DNA of 64,000 nt from Perognathus longimembris pacificus (GCF_023159225.1 NC_063188.1:31803626-31867625), one strand, 5' to 3'. Counted from the stretch's first letter, positions 41,740 through 54,180 are shown. The notes: generated by a model not told the origin, from the sequence alone. Numbers and translations: made by a program.

Positions 41740-41930
41740 TGAGATAAATCTGGTTTTAGATCATAGCTCACCATTTATTAACTGTAATTTTTTATTCTGC
41801 TCCCTGAGCCTCAGTCTCCACATTGTAAAATTAAGATAATGACAGGACCTACTTCACAGCTTTGTGGTGAGGATGAAATAAGCTATGGTATAGAAAATAC
41901 ACTGGAGCACAGTACCTCACCCATAATGAC
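41740..41930 (+). mobile_element. MIR SINE, well preserved
   Basis: 'gctccctgagcctcagtctccacattg', 'aaattaagataatgacaggacctacttcacag' and 'tttgtggtgaggatgaaataag'. Confidence 0.88.
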
Positions 41931-42062
41931 TCCAAACAAGCTATTTGGTGAGTTAATGCATGTGCATTTTCAGTAAAATGGCATGAAAGAAACTCCAGGT
42001 GCTCTTTCGCATCTGCATGAGGTCTGAAGAAGGAAGAAATACTTCCTAATAAGAACTGATTC

Positions 42063-42190
42063 AAAGCTGGGTGGATGGCTGCCACCTATGATCCTGGTGC
42101 TGGGAAGGCTATGTCAGGAGGATTGCATGTTCAAGGCTAGCTGGACTACACAGACAAGACCTTGTCTCAAAACAAGACTGGCAACAAAAA
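42063..42190 (+). mobile_element. B1-like SINE
   Basis: 'ggatggctgccacctatgatcc', 'ggtgctgggaaggctatgtcaggagg' and 'gaccttgtctcaaaaca' follow the B1 order, with no ID-like half. Confidence 0.75.
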
Positions 42191-43539
42191 GAACTAGTTC
42201 AGCACTTGACCTTCTGTTTCTCAGCACATGATACGTAATGTGGAAAACTATTTTAAAAAATAACCATTACCAGAACAAGCCATTCCTAGTGAATGCACAG
42301 AAAGAAGTCCCTGTTTCACATCCGAGCCACACGTTTGCTGGTCCCGAAAGACTTCCAAAAAATATAACTGAGTGTTGGAAAAGACAAGTCCAGAGCCTGA
42401 CACGTGAAGCAGTTGATCACGTCAGCAACTCCCCTACCCTTGTCCCAAATGTGTTGAAACAAATGCGCCAATCACCAGCAAGCCCACAACAAGGAGCCTA
42501 AGTCAAAGCCGTTGACAGGTGATCATAGTAATGATGTCATTGGACTGACCCTATACTCTTGGCCTTGTGTGGTGTTCAATCCAAAGAACCTCTCAGGCTG
42601 AGCAATTGCCCCTGGCAGGGAAGTCCGCTGTCATGATGTCACCACACACCCTCTCTCCTCTTTATGAGTGTGTGGGGAATGGGATATGCTGACAAGACTT
42701 GGGGTCTGCTCATAGTCTAGGCTGAAAAAATTGCTTTTTCTCCTCTTTCTGTTACTCCCCCTCACTGATATTCTTGTTCGGACATGCACCTGAGTAGCAC
42801 TTAGGATTTCTGCATTCCCTGTCTCTATTTGAGTGTTTGGATTGGCTGTTCGCCAAAGAAATTGAATAGTATTTTCAAAAAGCAGGGGAATTGGGGGAAG
42901 ATCTCTTATCTTTTCTAATATATTAATTCCTTGCAAATTAAAGCAGAGACCTCCTTGGAAAATAACATCCAAGTATTCCTAGGGCTTCAAAATTCAATTC
43001 CCCAGAAGACACTAAGAAGGCTGTCATTTTCAAGGAAAACAAAATACCCAGGTGTGCTAATTCCTTTTAAGAAACCTGAGAAGTAAACTGTAGGTTCCAT
43101 TTCTGATATTAACATTTTTATGTGTTCCTTGTAAGCAACTGTCTGATATGTGCCATTGAAGTCATAGGTGTGAAACATCTAGTTTTATCCAGAATGTGGG
43201 TGATTTGCTCACAACTGCAGAGGGCAGGTAAATATTGCTTTGCCTCCTGGTCATGTATCTGGCCCAGACATGCAAATTCCTGTCTACAAACTTATTCTTC
43301 TCTGCCAGGATTCGATAAGTGAATGTCAGCAGCTGGCAGAGATCTGCCTGTGGTTACGACGAGTGCCACATAATGACAGGTAACGACAACAGAAGGCTGC
43401 CAGAGAGGGGAGCCCTGCTTGTCTGAGGGACAGGTGACCACGCCAGCCAGTCAAGGAAGAGAACAGGCACTGGTCCAGGCCAATAGTGGAGGTACAGAGA
43501 ACCAAGCCAGAAGAAACCTGGACAGGGAAAAGGAGATGA
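42191..43539. other. Intergenic with a possible regulatory cluster
   Basis: No gene recognised. The stretch 42380-42540 holds an E-box-like CACGTG (42400-42405), a GATCACGTCAGC element near 42416 and a CRE-like TGATGTCA near 42533 within about 140 bases. Function is inferred from motifs only. Confidence 0.3.
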
Positions 43540-43680
43540 CAGCTACCATTTATTGAGTACTTACTCTGTGCCAGGCGCAATGCCAGGTATGGATATGTTT
43601 TCTTATTTGAGCCTAGCAAGAGCCCCATTTTACAGAAAGAGAAACTGTAGCCAGAAGGAAAAAACAGATCCAAACTAGGA
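43540..43680 (-). mobile_element. MIR SINE
   Basis: 'tttattgagtacttactctgtgccaggcg', 'cttatttgagcctagcaagag' and 'ccccattttacagaaagagaaactg', a clear inverted MIR. Confidence 0.9.
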
Positions 43681-45439
43681 ACTAGGCACAAAATAAATAC
43701 CAAAGTACTTAGAAGGCAAAGCAGTTGAAGTCAGTTGCCAAGAAAAATTCAGGAACCTTTCTTCTTTATAGGCATGGCAATTGGGATTTGCATCTAAGCT
43801 ACCACCATGCCTTTGGTTGTATATCAAGCCAACTCTGACGGTCAGGTCTCAAGGTGGCTGGCAAGGGCATAGAGTTGGTTTGGCAAGGATTGGGACTGGA
43901 ACAGGTGATATGTGGGAACCTGCCACTGATTACTATGAATGTGGTACCTTAATGGTGAAATGACATAAAACTGCAGACCAGTGAGAGAAAAGAATCCGTG
44001 GGTTTCAATAGAAAAGTTGGCACATGAACTTGAGCTCTGTTTCTACTTCTATAACCAATACTCACCATTTCCCTGTTTGAAATGAAGATATTCTGCCATC
44101 ATGAATACCTATTGAGAAACGTGAATATTTTATTTATTGATTTACTTACTTCCTTATTTTGTGGTTCTAGTGATTGAGCTCAGGGCCTGGCATCCAAGTG
44201 GTCTTAAATTGCAGTAGCAAAGAACCCTGCTTAAGCACAGAGATAAGCAAAGCTAATCATAGTAATCAAAGTTAAATCTCGACTAAAGAGAGCAGACAAT
44301 AGAGTTCACAAGAGAACTCCAAAGGACTTGTCTACAGAGTCTGTTCTTCCCCCCGCCCCCCCCCCCCACAATAGTCTTGTTTGTTCTTGAGCAAAAATGG
44401 TCCCTGACTCCAATCAACAGTTAGGGAACAAAGGACACGGTGTTACAGCATCCTACCACTAGAGTGTACAAGTGCCACACAAGTATCTCTCACCTTCACA
44501 AAGCTGGGCCTGCACACAGAAAAGTCCAAGTGCGTGGCTAGAGTTAGATCCTGTTTAGTTCTTTAAAGGGCTACAAAGGTGATGCGCATGGGAAGTGCAT
44601 TAACACTGGCTTGGATAGGGAAGCAAAGGCCCAAAGGCTGGCTGAGAACCTCAAACAATAACACAATTGCTTTTCCAGCTGTGATAAATGACCAGCACAT
44701 CATGATCGCCTTTTTACACAAATATCAATGACACAATCCTAACGGGCTCACAGCTCTCACTGGTGTAATCAAACAATGACCCAATTATTTTTTCAAGGCT
44801 AAAGCAGCCTCTATAATGACTGGCTATGTTGTGCAGGGCACTCTGATGTGATGGATGGGGCACAGTAGGGCAGCAAACTGGGTGCAGGAGATTGGAAAGC
44901 TGTATCCGCGCCAAAACTCTTTGCCATTCATCTGGTGGGGTGAAGAGGAGGGTGGCGGAGGAGGGAGGGAATGAAGCCATTCAGTATGAAAGTTCCCACT
45001 TGTTCTCATGAGGGAGGCCAATAGGGAAAATGTGGCGCAACGCTGATTGAAGCAAATTCTGTTTAAAAAACCAGCCGGCTTGTGGGTATTTGTTTATTTA
45101 TAACTCCCTCCCCCCTCCCCTTCTCTGGCGCTCCACACCCTGCCTCTTTCTGCAGAGGATTTGAGATAGGATTTGAACACTGAAAGTTTGTTTAAGTACT
45201 AAACAGGTCCAGCTACTTTTTAGATTGATGACAAAATGAAACTCTCTGGATCAAGCATCTTGTTCTTAGGCCACGGCTTTGGTTTGCCCACTAAAAGCTA
45301 GTCTTCCTGTACCCTGTGGTAAGAGTCGCCTCCTCCACCAGACTATCCAGTCCCCAGGACTGCTTTTCACTGAGGAAACAAACAAGAGCCCAGAAACTCA
45401 AAGCCTACAGAAAAGAAAGCAACATGGATTCACTTACTC
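43681..45439. other. Intergenic; candidate conserved non-coding block
   Basis: No gene recognised. An ID-like scrap lies at 44165-44200 and a C-run at 44350-44368. The block 44640-45110 is free of recognisable repeats and rich in homeodomain-, bHLH- and forkhead-type motifs. Confidence 0.35.
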
Positions 45440-45570
45440 CCTTCTTCGTTTATTCAACAAATATTGACCAGTACCTCTTCTAGAACAAGCTGTATCCTAG
45501 GTACAGGAGATGAAAAAAGGGAAGCTATCTACTCCATGCCCCCAAGCTTCCTGCCTGGTGGGAAGGACAG
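45440..45570 (-). mobile_element. L2 LINE 3' end, inverted
   Basis: 'tcgtttattcaacaaatattgacc', 'gctgtatcctaggtacaggagatg' and 'atgcccccaagcttcctg' follow the L2 pattern. Confidence 0.8.
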
Positions 45571-45724
45571 ATGGCTACACAGTTTGAAAAATAAAATAAA
45601 ATAGCCTGCTCAGCCATAAAGAGGCACAAACCCCAGGGTAGCATGTGAGCTACTGAAGGGAGAAGTGGTTTAGTGACCTGATTTGAATCAATCATTTTGC
45701 CTTGGTTTTGTTCAACTTTTGATT

Positions 45725-45900
45725 TTGCCTCTCCCTAACTATGTGGCCTTGGGCATTTTGCTTAACATCTTGAAACCTCAATTCCTTCATTTGTTAAATG
45801 GGGCTAATAATAGAAGCAACGTCATTGAGTTATTATGAGGATTAAATGAGATAATCTGTGTAGAACAGTTTCTGGCACACATGAAGCACCCAATAAAAAA
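45725..45900 (+). mobile_element. MIR SINE, well preserved
   Basis: 'aactatgtggccttgggcattttgc', 'cttcatttgttaaatggggc' and 'gaggattaaatgagataatctgtgtagaac' occur in order. Confidence 0.93.
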
Positions 45901-46099
45901 GTTGGCTTTTTTTTACTTTTGATTCCTTTTGTTTAATTTCATAAGACTGTTACTGGTGATGAGATTCCAAGGACCAGTTTCTAAAACAGAACTGTTTTCA
46001 ATATATATATTTTTTCATATGGAATGACACAGATCTGCCATGATTTTTCCCTCTGCAACCATATGTCTGGCAAGAAGCTCAGGGAGAAAATATTTCCCA

Positions 46100-46520
46100 G
46101 ATGGTTTTGCTTATGTCGGCCTACTGTGTGCCAAGCACCACTCTAGATGAGGGAAACACATTCCTGAGCAGTACAGATAAAGTCCCTGTCCTCTGAGAGT
46201 TTTCATTCCAGTGGGTGAGATGTAGCATAAACAGAAAATATCAGTAGACAAAATGACACAGAATGTAAATAATTAAGGAAGTATTACCAATAAAAGGAAT
46301 ATTAGGCAGGGGCAAAAGGAACTAAGTGCAGGCAGTCAAAAAAAGCTCATCTCTATGGAGTTAACATTAAGAGCAAAAGGCTCAGAAAAAGCCTCATATG
46401 TCAGGCAAATGCAGTCAAAGAAGAGAAAGCAGTTTACACAAAGGTCCTGGGGCAGGAAATGACTTTGGAAAAGTTCTGCAAATTGAAAGACCAGTGTGGC
46501 TAAGACCTAGATCCCAAATA
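46100..46520 (-). mobile_element. L2 LINE, inverted
   Basis: 'ctactgtgtgccaagcacc', 'aaagtccctgtcctctgagag', 'aaaggtcctggggcagg' and 'accagtgtggctaag' keep L2 order over about 400 bases. Confidence 0.75.
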
Positions 46521-47959
46521 GGGAGGGAAAACAGGCAGAATTATTGCATGCATAGTAAACTGAGAATGCCCAGAAAGATTAATGGACTTACCCACAATGC
46601 CTTGCACATAGTAGGCGCTCCAAGTGTTGCAGAATGCTCAGTCAGTAAGGCGGGGCTGAGGCCTTTTGCCTTCCAAATTCAGACTGAGGTTTCCCACCAC
46701 AACTAGGAATCAGCTACCCAGTGAGACTGAAACATACAGTCTTTTTTGTTGTTGCTGGTGAGTCATAGGCAACACGCATTAGAGTGTGGGGTCGAGTGGC
46801 CCCAGCTGCTGCCTTTGTGTAAGGGGCGGGGGTGTACTCAGGCCCTCGCTGAAGCTTTTTAGCATGTTTATGATGAGCTGAAAGCACTCGCTGCTTAATT
46901 TAAAATACCGCTCACACATACACATACAATTCAGCAGCTGGGGGAGCTGCCAGGAATTGAAGCTAAGTGTAGAAAATTGGAGGATCAGGAATATCAGGTA
47001 CCTGGCCCTATTTCCCAGCTCCCATGGGCTGTCTCTGACTCTATACAGTCCCATTTTCTGGAACAAACTCCCCAAGGTCAAGACATGGAGGAGAGACAAG
47101 AGTGGTTTGGAAACAGGGGGGTCATGCCAGAACCCTATCCTGGCTTCAGCTTGTTTGCCCTCCTCCCATCCATGCTTCCTAGCCCAAACCCACTTCCTTG
47201 ATGAAGTCTCCTCAATGCCTATACAAAATCTGACAATCCCCAAAATTCATTTGGCCAGGATTGCAAACTACCAGGCTTGGCTAATGCTGTTTCCGGCGTG
47301 TGGATCTTGTCTCCCTAACCACATGGGGGCCCTCAACACACATTTTAGGAACTGAATATAGTTTTGCATTCCCTGCCACTCCAGCACAGTAGCGTGCACC
47401 CAGACAGTCTGGTGAATGTTTGCTCAGAAGTTGCATGACAGTATCACATAAGCCTTTCGGGTAGAATACATGCTGTTAAGGGCAAAACAAGAGCTCTGAT
47501 ATAATGAACACATAGGATGTACCCCTTCTCATTGCCCCTCTCCACACAGGGCCTGCAGCCCACAAGCTGGGGAACACAGCCTCAGAGCTCATGTGTCATA
47601 AGCCATCTATTTGGCCCCTTTGCTCCTGAATGGAAATCCTTGGCTTCTAATTCTACCTATTCAAACCCCAACTCACCATTCAAAGCCAAATCCAAACCCT
47701 ATTTGCACCCAGAAACTTTTCCAGAGACAGGCTGGTGGGTTGAAATCTCCTACTTTCATGTAGTGTTCCATCACTTTTCAGGACAATCTCCGTTTTCTCT
47801 TCTGGAAAAGCAGATAGCAACTCCAGCTTCTATGGGCTGTTGGAAATTGTCCACTCAGCACTAGACATAGCCTCCAGAGCCCAGGAAGCAATTATGTGTT
47901 ATCCTCATCTTCCTCATTCCTTGCAAGCAAGGGAACAGAATGGTTTAAGAATGTGGATT
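46521..47959. other. Intergenic, nothing recognised
   Basis: A short L2 end on the plus strand lies at 46590-46635. Frames of 115-154 codons overlap on both strands at 46779-47864 and match no family that I know. The stretch 46785-46960 has paired CAGCTG E-boxes and no repeat, so it may be regulatory. Confidence 0.35.
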
Positions 47960-48140
47960 TGGGAATCAGACACATCGAAGTTCCAGGTCTGGTTCTCTCA
48001 CTTCCCAACTATGTGACCTTGGACTAGTCACTTCCTCTCTGAGGCCCACTTTCCTCCTATTTAAAAGGAAATAAATTCCTCATTGCCATAATAGAACCTG
48101 CTGGAAAGGTTCAAAGACTTAATGGATGCAAGGTAAACTG
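47960..48140 (+). mobile_element. MIR SINE, well preserved
   Basis: 'cttcccaactatgtgaccttgg', 'ggcccactttcctcctatt' and 'cctgctggaaaggttcaaag' occur in order. Confidence 0.9.
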
Positions 48141-48157
48141 TGCATCACACCTATCAC

Positions 48158-48186
48158 ACACACACACATACACACACACACACACA
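48158..48186. repeat. (CA)n microsatellite
   Basis: Short CA run interrupted by one TA. Confidence 0.9.
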
Positions 48187-48234
48187 ATTGCTCATTCAGG
48201 TTTGCAGACCCTTACAACCTAGGAAACTCCTTTA

Positions 48235-48345
48235 AGGGCAGCACAGATAATATTTTACTTATCATCACATCTCTCATTAACTAGCCTAGCACAGAACCTC
48301 AGCAGCTGGCAGGGCTACAATAAATCATTGTTGAATTGAACTGAA
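48235..48345 (+). mobile_element. L2 LINE 3' end
   Basis: 'ttacttatcatcacatctctc', 'tagcctagcacagaacctcagcagctgg' and 'aataaatcattgttgaattgaa' match the terminal L2 block and its TGAA-rich end. Confidence 0.8.
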
Positions 48346-49029
48346 AACCCAAACCAGATGTGCATCCTTCACTGTCAAATGAAGCTTTCAAGCTGCTGGA
48401 CTGAGCCTGCCGGCCCTCCACTCCTCCTGCCTCAGGCTGAGTGGTCACCACTGTCTAGGTCAGGTCCTAGGGAGAAAGTGGAGAGGGAGAGGTGGGATGA
48501 GTGGGGTAGGGAAGACCATGCAGTCCGCTCCTGATGACATCAAACAAATTACTTTTGAAGGGTACTATCCTAAAAAAAAAAGAGGTGACATACCAAACAC
48601 CTTCACCCACTCAACACCTTGTGTCTCTCCGGCAAAACACTGAAAATAGGAAAAACAGTGAACATTGTCAAAGAAAGCTCTCTTCTTCTTTAGCACAGAT
48701 GTGATCCTGAGGCCCAGAGAGGTTCAGCACCATAATTGTGACACCAAGATTCAGAGCCAAAATCAGCTGGCTCCACAAGCAACCTCTAGCTACTTGTCTG
48801 AAGGCTCCCCTTGCAGTGGAAAGATAAGAATATATATTCATTACACCTTCCTCGCCCCTGCTCCAGAAGGCCCCTGGAAGTAGAATGCAAGGGCTTTGAG
48901 GGAGAAATACTCAATGCTTTTCATCTTTCATTTCTCCCACAAAGCTGTGTAGACAGGGCTATCCAATACCAGGTCCAAAGTTAAGAGCCACACAGCACAA
49001 CATGGCTGTCTGGATTGTCCCTGGTTTTG
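48346..49029. other. Intergenic, nothing recognised
   Basis: About 680 bases of unique sequence without a trustworthy frame. Confidence 0.4.
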
Positions 49030-49210
49030 TCACACACTAGCCTGCCTGATCTCTGGCAAGTGATTTCACCTGTCTGTGCCCCTGAGTTGTCATCTGTCAC
49101 AGGATATTTAATACTAGGAATCCTTCTCACAGGATTGTCTATACGGATTACATGAGCTAATGTTTATAAAGTACTTGCCATATGCCTTGCACATGTTAAA
49201 CACTGACGTG
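49030..49210 (+). mobile_element. MIR SINE
   Basis: 'gcctgatctctggcaagtgatttcacc', 'gttgtcatctgtcacagg' and 'atgagctaatgtttataaagtacttgcc'. Confidence 0.85.
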
Positions 49211-50319
49211 TTTGTCCAATGAGAATAAATGCAAACTTCTGTTCTGCTGTAGACACACTAGCCTAGGACAGGGTGTCCCAATGGTTAGAGCTTTCCAGTG
49301 CAACCAGCTGAGCTTGGCTTGGAATCCTTGTTTTGTGATCGTGAAGGGAAACTCTCTGAACCTCAGTGACACCATCTCTAACATAGTGCTAATAACATTC
49401 TTTGATGTTGCTGCAAGTTTTAATTGAAATAGTTCCAAGGTCCTGAACTTAGTGCCTCACACAACAGCAGTGTGACTAAGCACCCAAGAAAAAGTCAATA
49501 CACAGCATCTGAATCTTAGACAGACACCCACCCCCCTCAGTTTCTTCTGGATTATCCCACGATATGTAGTTTTGGAAATCCTGCTGCAGTAAAGGAACAA
49601 TTGCATCGCTTTTGCTAATGGCATTCCTAAACATCTTCCTTGAGAGCTAGAAAAGGGCAACATTCAGGTCTTTTCTGATCCAGCAAAACACAAGCCCTGA
49701 GGTTTCCGAGTTCAGCCAACCCGTCTTCCCACAGCAGCAGAAGTCCCTTCTCAGGACAAAGTTGAAGGAATGAGTGTTTTACTACAAACAAAAGCCATCT
49801 TTGCTGCTCAGTTTGAGAAGAGAAAAAAAAATAACTACCTCAACCCAGGAGCTTGGAAAATTCTTGAAAGTTCTCATTTTATTCCAGCAAATTCAACAGA
49901 ATTGGCAAAACTCCTGGCCATGTGAACCTGAGTCACAATGTGTAGCCTCTACCCATTAGCCTTCCCACAGTACCCAGAACCCAGGAGGCTATACTAGGCA
50001 TCAGTAGACATATTGGTTGTAGAATCCACCACAATAGCCCGATACCATTTCTCCAATGTCTTCTACTTGGCCAAAACACTCAGCAAATAGCACTAACCAA
50101 CATTCTGAAAACAAAGGGGGGGGGGAGTAAAAAGCATCCATCAACTCACCACTCTAACACAACTCTTAATTTTGTGTGGAAAGTTCTCTTCCAGTCTTTA
50201 TCCACGTGTAGACATACTTTTTACAGCGCTGTAGTCATGGGGAAAAACTGCACTAACTTCGGCCAACTACCAGATACCATACAGCTCATGTCACTAAGCC
50301 TTCCAAGTGAGATTTCCTC
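49211..50319. other. Intergenic, nothing recognised
   Basis: A MIR-like scrap may lie at 49310-49430. A G-run of 10 lies near 50117. Otherwise unique. Confidence 0.4.
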
Positions 50320-50500
50320 CTCCCTCCGTCATTCCATTCATTCAGTCTGTCAGTCATTCAACACACACGGATTTACCAAGGCTCTGCTGCTCTGTATGCC
50401 CTGGGGAATCGTGACAGGACCAAGGCACAGCACCCACCCTCAGGCAGCTTCTAGCTTAGTGGGGGAAGCCAGACAAGTCCATGCTACATAAAAAACTCTG
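50320..50500 (-). mobile_element. L2 LINE 3' end, inverted
   Basis: 'cattccattcattcagtctg', 'tctgtatgccctggggaatcg' and 'cccaccctcaggcagcttc' are in L2 order. Confidence 0.75.
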
Positions 50501-50894
50501 AAAAGGAGCAGTTCCAGTAGATGGCAAACAGATATAGAAGATGGAGGAGGCCAGTTAGAATGTATATAATAAGGGCATGAAGTCATGTAGCAAAAAGCCT
50601 AGTATCATCAGGCAGACAGACCTAATATGCAGCTGGATCCTCGGCAGATGGACACGATGAGAAGAGGGTAGTGTGCAACTCATTAAAATCAGAAGTTTTC
50701 TTTTTCGTTCAGAAGTCTGAAGGGAACTTCAGAGGGACTTGAAGCAAGGCAATAGTCCAGTGTGTACATTTTGGAAGATGGCCTCAGCCACAGAATGGCA
50801 AGCAGATGGGAGGACATGAGATAGTTAACAGAGGGACTTGTCCAGCAACCTGTCACAGTAATCCATCAAGATTAAGAGGGTCTAAACTAATGAG

Positions 50895-51060
50895 ATGGCC
50901 TCTCCACTTACACACTGTCACCACAGCAAGTGACTTAACTTTTCCTTGGCTAAGCCTCCTCCTCAGTAAAGCCAGAATTACAACAGCATCTCCTTTGCAG
51001 AGCAGCTGGGACAATTCAGTGAGATGCTGCATGCAAAGCAGCTGGCCCAGTGGGTACTAC
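50895..51060 (+). mobile_element. MIR SINE
   Basis: 'gcaagtgacttaacttttccttggc', 'cctcctcctcagtaaagcc' and 'gctgggacaattcagtgagatgc'. Confidence 0.75.
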
Positions 51061-51464
51061 CCAAAAGTCTCTAAGTCTTGGCTACTTCCCCTTCCCCTCT
51101 GCCCTTTTCCTCTACCTCACCCTTCTTTACAGTCTGGCCTGGTAAGGAGCATGGAAGTGGCTGAGGCAGGCCTCTAACCCAGACAGTGTGACTCCAGAAG
51201 GCAGTGGAGAAAGTTTGAAAGTGCGGTTCTTAGAATTGTATAGCTGAATCGAAGCCCTCACTGAGATTGGAAACTCTTACTTTCTAGTGGGACTAATCAA
51301 CAAAGTGATGGGATTTTCTCCAGCAGCCATCCTCCATCCAGCTGGAAGCGAAGAGGAGGAGACTGACAGTTAAAGTCCATACATGGGATTTTTGCCTGGT
51401 GGATGTGGCAATAGAGTTGAGGATATAGGCAAGTTCTAGAAGTCTATATTCCTTGAGTTAGGCA

Positions 51465-51670
51465 AACAGACAAAGCTTCAAATCTCATCTCTTCCCCTAT
51501 ACTAGCTGTGGAACTTGGGGTAAGTCACTCCACCTCTTTGAACCCCAATTATCCTACTAGAAAAAGTAAGCAGTGCCCTGCCTCATAAAGTTAGTGAGGA
51601 TGGCAGGATACTATTGAAATGGTACTGTAAAATACTTGCCTGTAGCTTGCACATACATAGTCATTGTAAT
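51465..51670 (+). mobile_element. MIR SINE
   Basis: 'actagctgtggaacttggggtaagtcactcc', 'ctttgaaccccaattatcc' and 'gtactgtaaaatacttgcc'. Confidence 0.88.
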
Positions 51671-52849
51671 TCTAATTATCCTCCTCGCGATTTTTGAAGT
51701 AGAAAGGGAAGGAAGGAAATTGGAAGGGTCTTCTGGTGTAGGAGACTAGATTGGGGGGCGGGGGGGGGGTGTCTCACAAGCTTGGAGTTAAACCAGGAGC
51801 TTTGAGGTCATCCCACAGGATGTGGATGGTAAGGATGATAAAGCATGGAAAGGCTGGAATAGGGGTGTGTCCTGTTCATGAATGAGGCATGTTGAACTCA
51901 CCCAAAATGATGTCAAGAATTGGGGTGGAGAAGACAATGAGCCAGATGTTGAGCTCTTCATTTAATGTGATGGTAGGGGGTTGACCAGAAAGAAGAGTCG
52001 ACGCGGAGAGAGGAGAACAGTGTGCTGTAACCAAATGCCATGGCAAGGAAGAGTTCTTGGCAGAGGATGCAGGACTAACGATCTGGAAGCAGACACAAGA
52101 AACTGGAGTCCAAACCCCACCTCCCAACTCCAGGGTGCCTGCGTTGTGGGCGTTCGGACAGTGTCCACTAGAGGGCGCTGGCCACAAAGCCGTGAACTCC
52201 TCCCAGCCGGTTCAGGTTTCAGCATTTCAGGAAGGGAGATAGACTCCTGTGTTCTGTAAGGAGTTTACCTAGAAATAGAAGGAATTGTTTATTGTGAGGC
52301 AGGAATTCCAGATGGCCCCGAGAAAGGTGGGAGACACTAGTAGTGGAGGAGACAGATGAGTCAGGGGTCGTGGGGTGGAAGCTCACAGAGAACTATGGGG
52401 ATAAGATGAGCTGGGAGTCCATTTATGAAGAGCAGGAGGCTTAAGACTTGGGCTGTGGCCAAAGCCAGGGGGATGTGAGGCCTGGGGAGGATTAACTGTC
52501 CTCACAGTTATAAATGGAGATTTTCTTCCTCTGTATAGCTTTTGTTTATTATAAAGCTCACACAAGCTTGTTTCGAACAACTCTAATAATCACTGAGGTG
52601 AAAATCTATCTCCCCTATCCTAGAGGCCAGAAACAAGCATTTGTTGACTCTCTATCCTTGTCTGCTATATGTGACACACAATAGTTTTAATGAATATCAC
52701 ACCCTATTCTACTAACTCTCCTACAATGCACTTTTATCCCAATACTAGATTGGTATCATTTCATATCAGTGTAAAAAGATCTAGCTTGTCCTTATCTGTG
52801 GTTGTATTGTCATTGTCATCATTGGTAATACTAGAAATAGAAATAAGTA
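51671..52849. other. Intergenic, contains a strong CTCF-like site
   Basis: No recognised gene. Frames of 60-103 codons overlap on both strands around 51876-52259 because this block is GC-richer. A G-run lies at 51752-51769. The CTCF-like site is listed separately. Confidence 0.4.
52165..52180 (+). promoter_or_regulatory. Strong CTCF-like motif
   Basis: CCACTAGAGGGCGCTG matches all 12 positions of the core CCASYAGRKGGC and continues into the preferred GCTG. It is in unique sequence, not a SINE. Motif orientation is plus; whether it is bound cannot be told here. Confidence 0.65.
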
Positions 52850-53050
52850 AGTAGTAATTATTAAACACTCTGTGCCAGGTACTAAACAGTTCTTCCAAAT
52901 TATCTCATTTACTCTTTACAACTTCACTAAGGGATTTTTAAATGAGCGTTCTTGTTTTACAAATGAGAGAATCAAGGCACATTTAGAAACTTGTTCAAGG
53001 TCATATAGCTCCTCAAGTCTAGAGGACAAAATCGAACCAAGTCATTCTGC
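52850..53050 (-). mobile_element. MIR SINE
   Basis: 'attaaacactctgtgccaggtac', 'attatctcatttactctttacaacttc' and 'gttttacaaatgagagaatcaaggcac', a clear inverted MIR. Confidence 0.92.
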
Positions 53051-53935
53051 TCACGGAGCACAGATGCTTAATCACCATCCTAGGAAAGCTTAGTGTGACA
53101 TTATTTGGGTATACTACAAATGATTTAACCAGATGTCCACCATTGAAGTCATTTAGGTTATTTCCAATTTGTTGTGTGTCGAAGTAGTGTTTAAATGAGC
53201 ATTGTTGTACATGGTGTATTTCAAAAGGATAAACTGCTAAAGAAGGACTGGCTGAGTCACATGACATTTCCAGTTGCTTTCCCGAAGCCGGACTCTTTTC
53301 CATGTGCTCAAGAGTAAATGAGTGCTCCTCACAGGGCCTAGGTTTTTGCAACCTTTTCTGTTCCTGCCTCTCTGAGATGTGGAAATGGCATCTCAATCAT
53401 TGTGCTGCCTTTTGCATTTGCATTTCGTAATCACAACATCTCTAGGTAGCTTCTTACTTGGCAGAAGCCTTTTATGTTTCTTCCGTGAATTGCCTGCTAA
53501 TTATTCTTCGAACATGTGCTAGTGGAGTGATTAAATGAGCAAGTAGCAATAGAATATATTCACAGATCATGTAAATACTATAAAGAAAATAATACATTTT
53601 GTACAATGATGCTCTGAAAACAATGCATATGAATAGCACAGATAGTTCCTGGCTTATAAAGATTCAAATATCTTTTTTAAAAAAACTTTACCATAATGCG
53701 AAAGTATTATACATTGGATAGTAATCTAGAAACCCATACTTCAGATCTTGAATTGGAATCGTTTTTCTGAGATAGTCAGTCTGATAAACTGTCGTGATGC
53801 TGGACAGTGGTAGGGAGAAACAGCTTCCAGTGAGCCACACAAGCGATCACAAAGGAAACAACTAGTACTCAATGGTGTACTTTGTTGCTAAGCAATGGTG
53901 CTCACTATATTAGGTGCATCCAGTACATTTTCTAT
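53051..53935. other. Intergenic, nothing recognised
   Basis: About 900 bases of AT-rich unique sequence. A 125-codon minus-strand frame at 53019-53396 has no recognisable domain. Confidence 0.4.
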
Positions 53936-53937
53936 CT

Positions 53938-54035
53938 TTTTTTTCTGAAATTGGTGATTGAGCCCAGGGCCTCCTGCATGCTAAACCCACATTTTACCTC
54001 TTCAGCGACACCACAACTCTCCCATACTTTTGCAG
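53938..54035 (-). mobile_element. ID-like SINE head, inverted, old
   Basis: 'ttggtgattgagcccagggcctcctgcatgc' then 'cattttacctcttcagcgacacc', a monomeric tRNA-derived head. Confidence 0.7.
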
Positions 54036-54180
54036 TTTATGAAATTTTCAGTGGGCTTATAAGGATATAAGCTGATCATAAATCAAGAGATGTCAGTAAA
54101 CCTTTGTTCAGCCTTTCATTCTGTGGCTTTGTCCTGGTTTATCCTTTTTCTTGAGCTTTTTGTAAGGTTTTGACTCATTG

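Noticed and set aside
46779..47355. Overlapping frames of 154 (minus) and 132 (plus) codons
   Set aside because: They overlap on opposite strands in GC-richer sequence, match no known family, and are near the length expected by chance.
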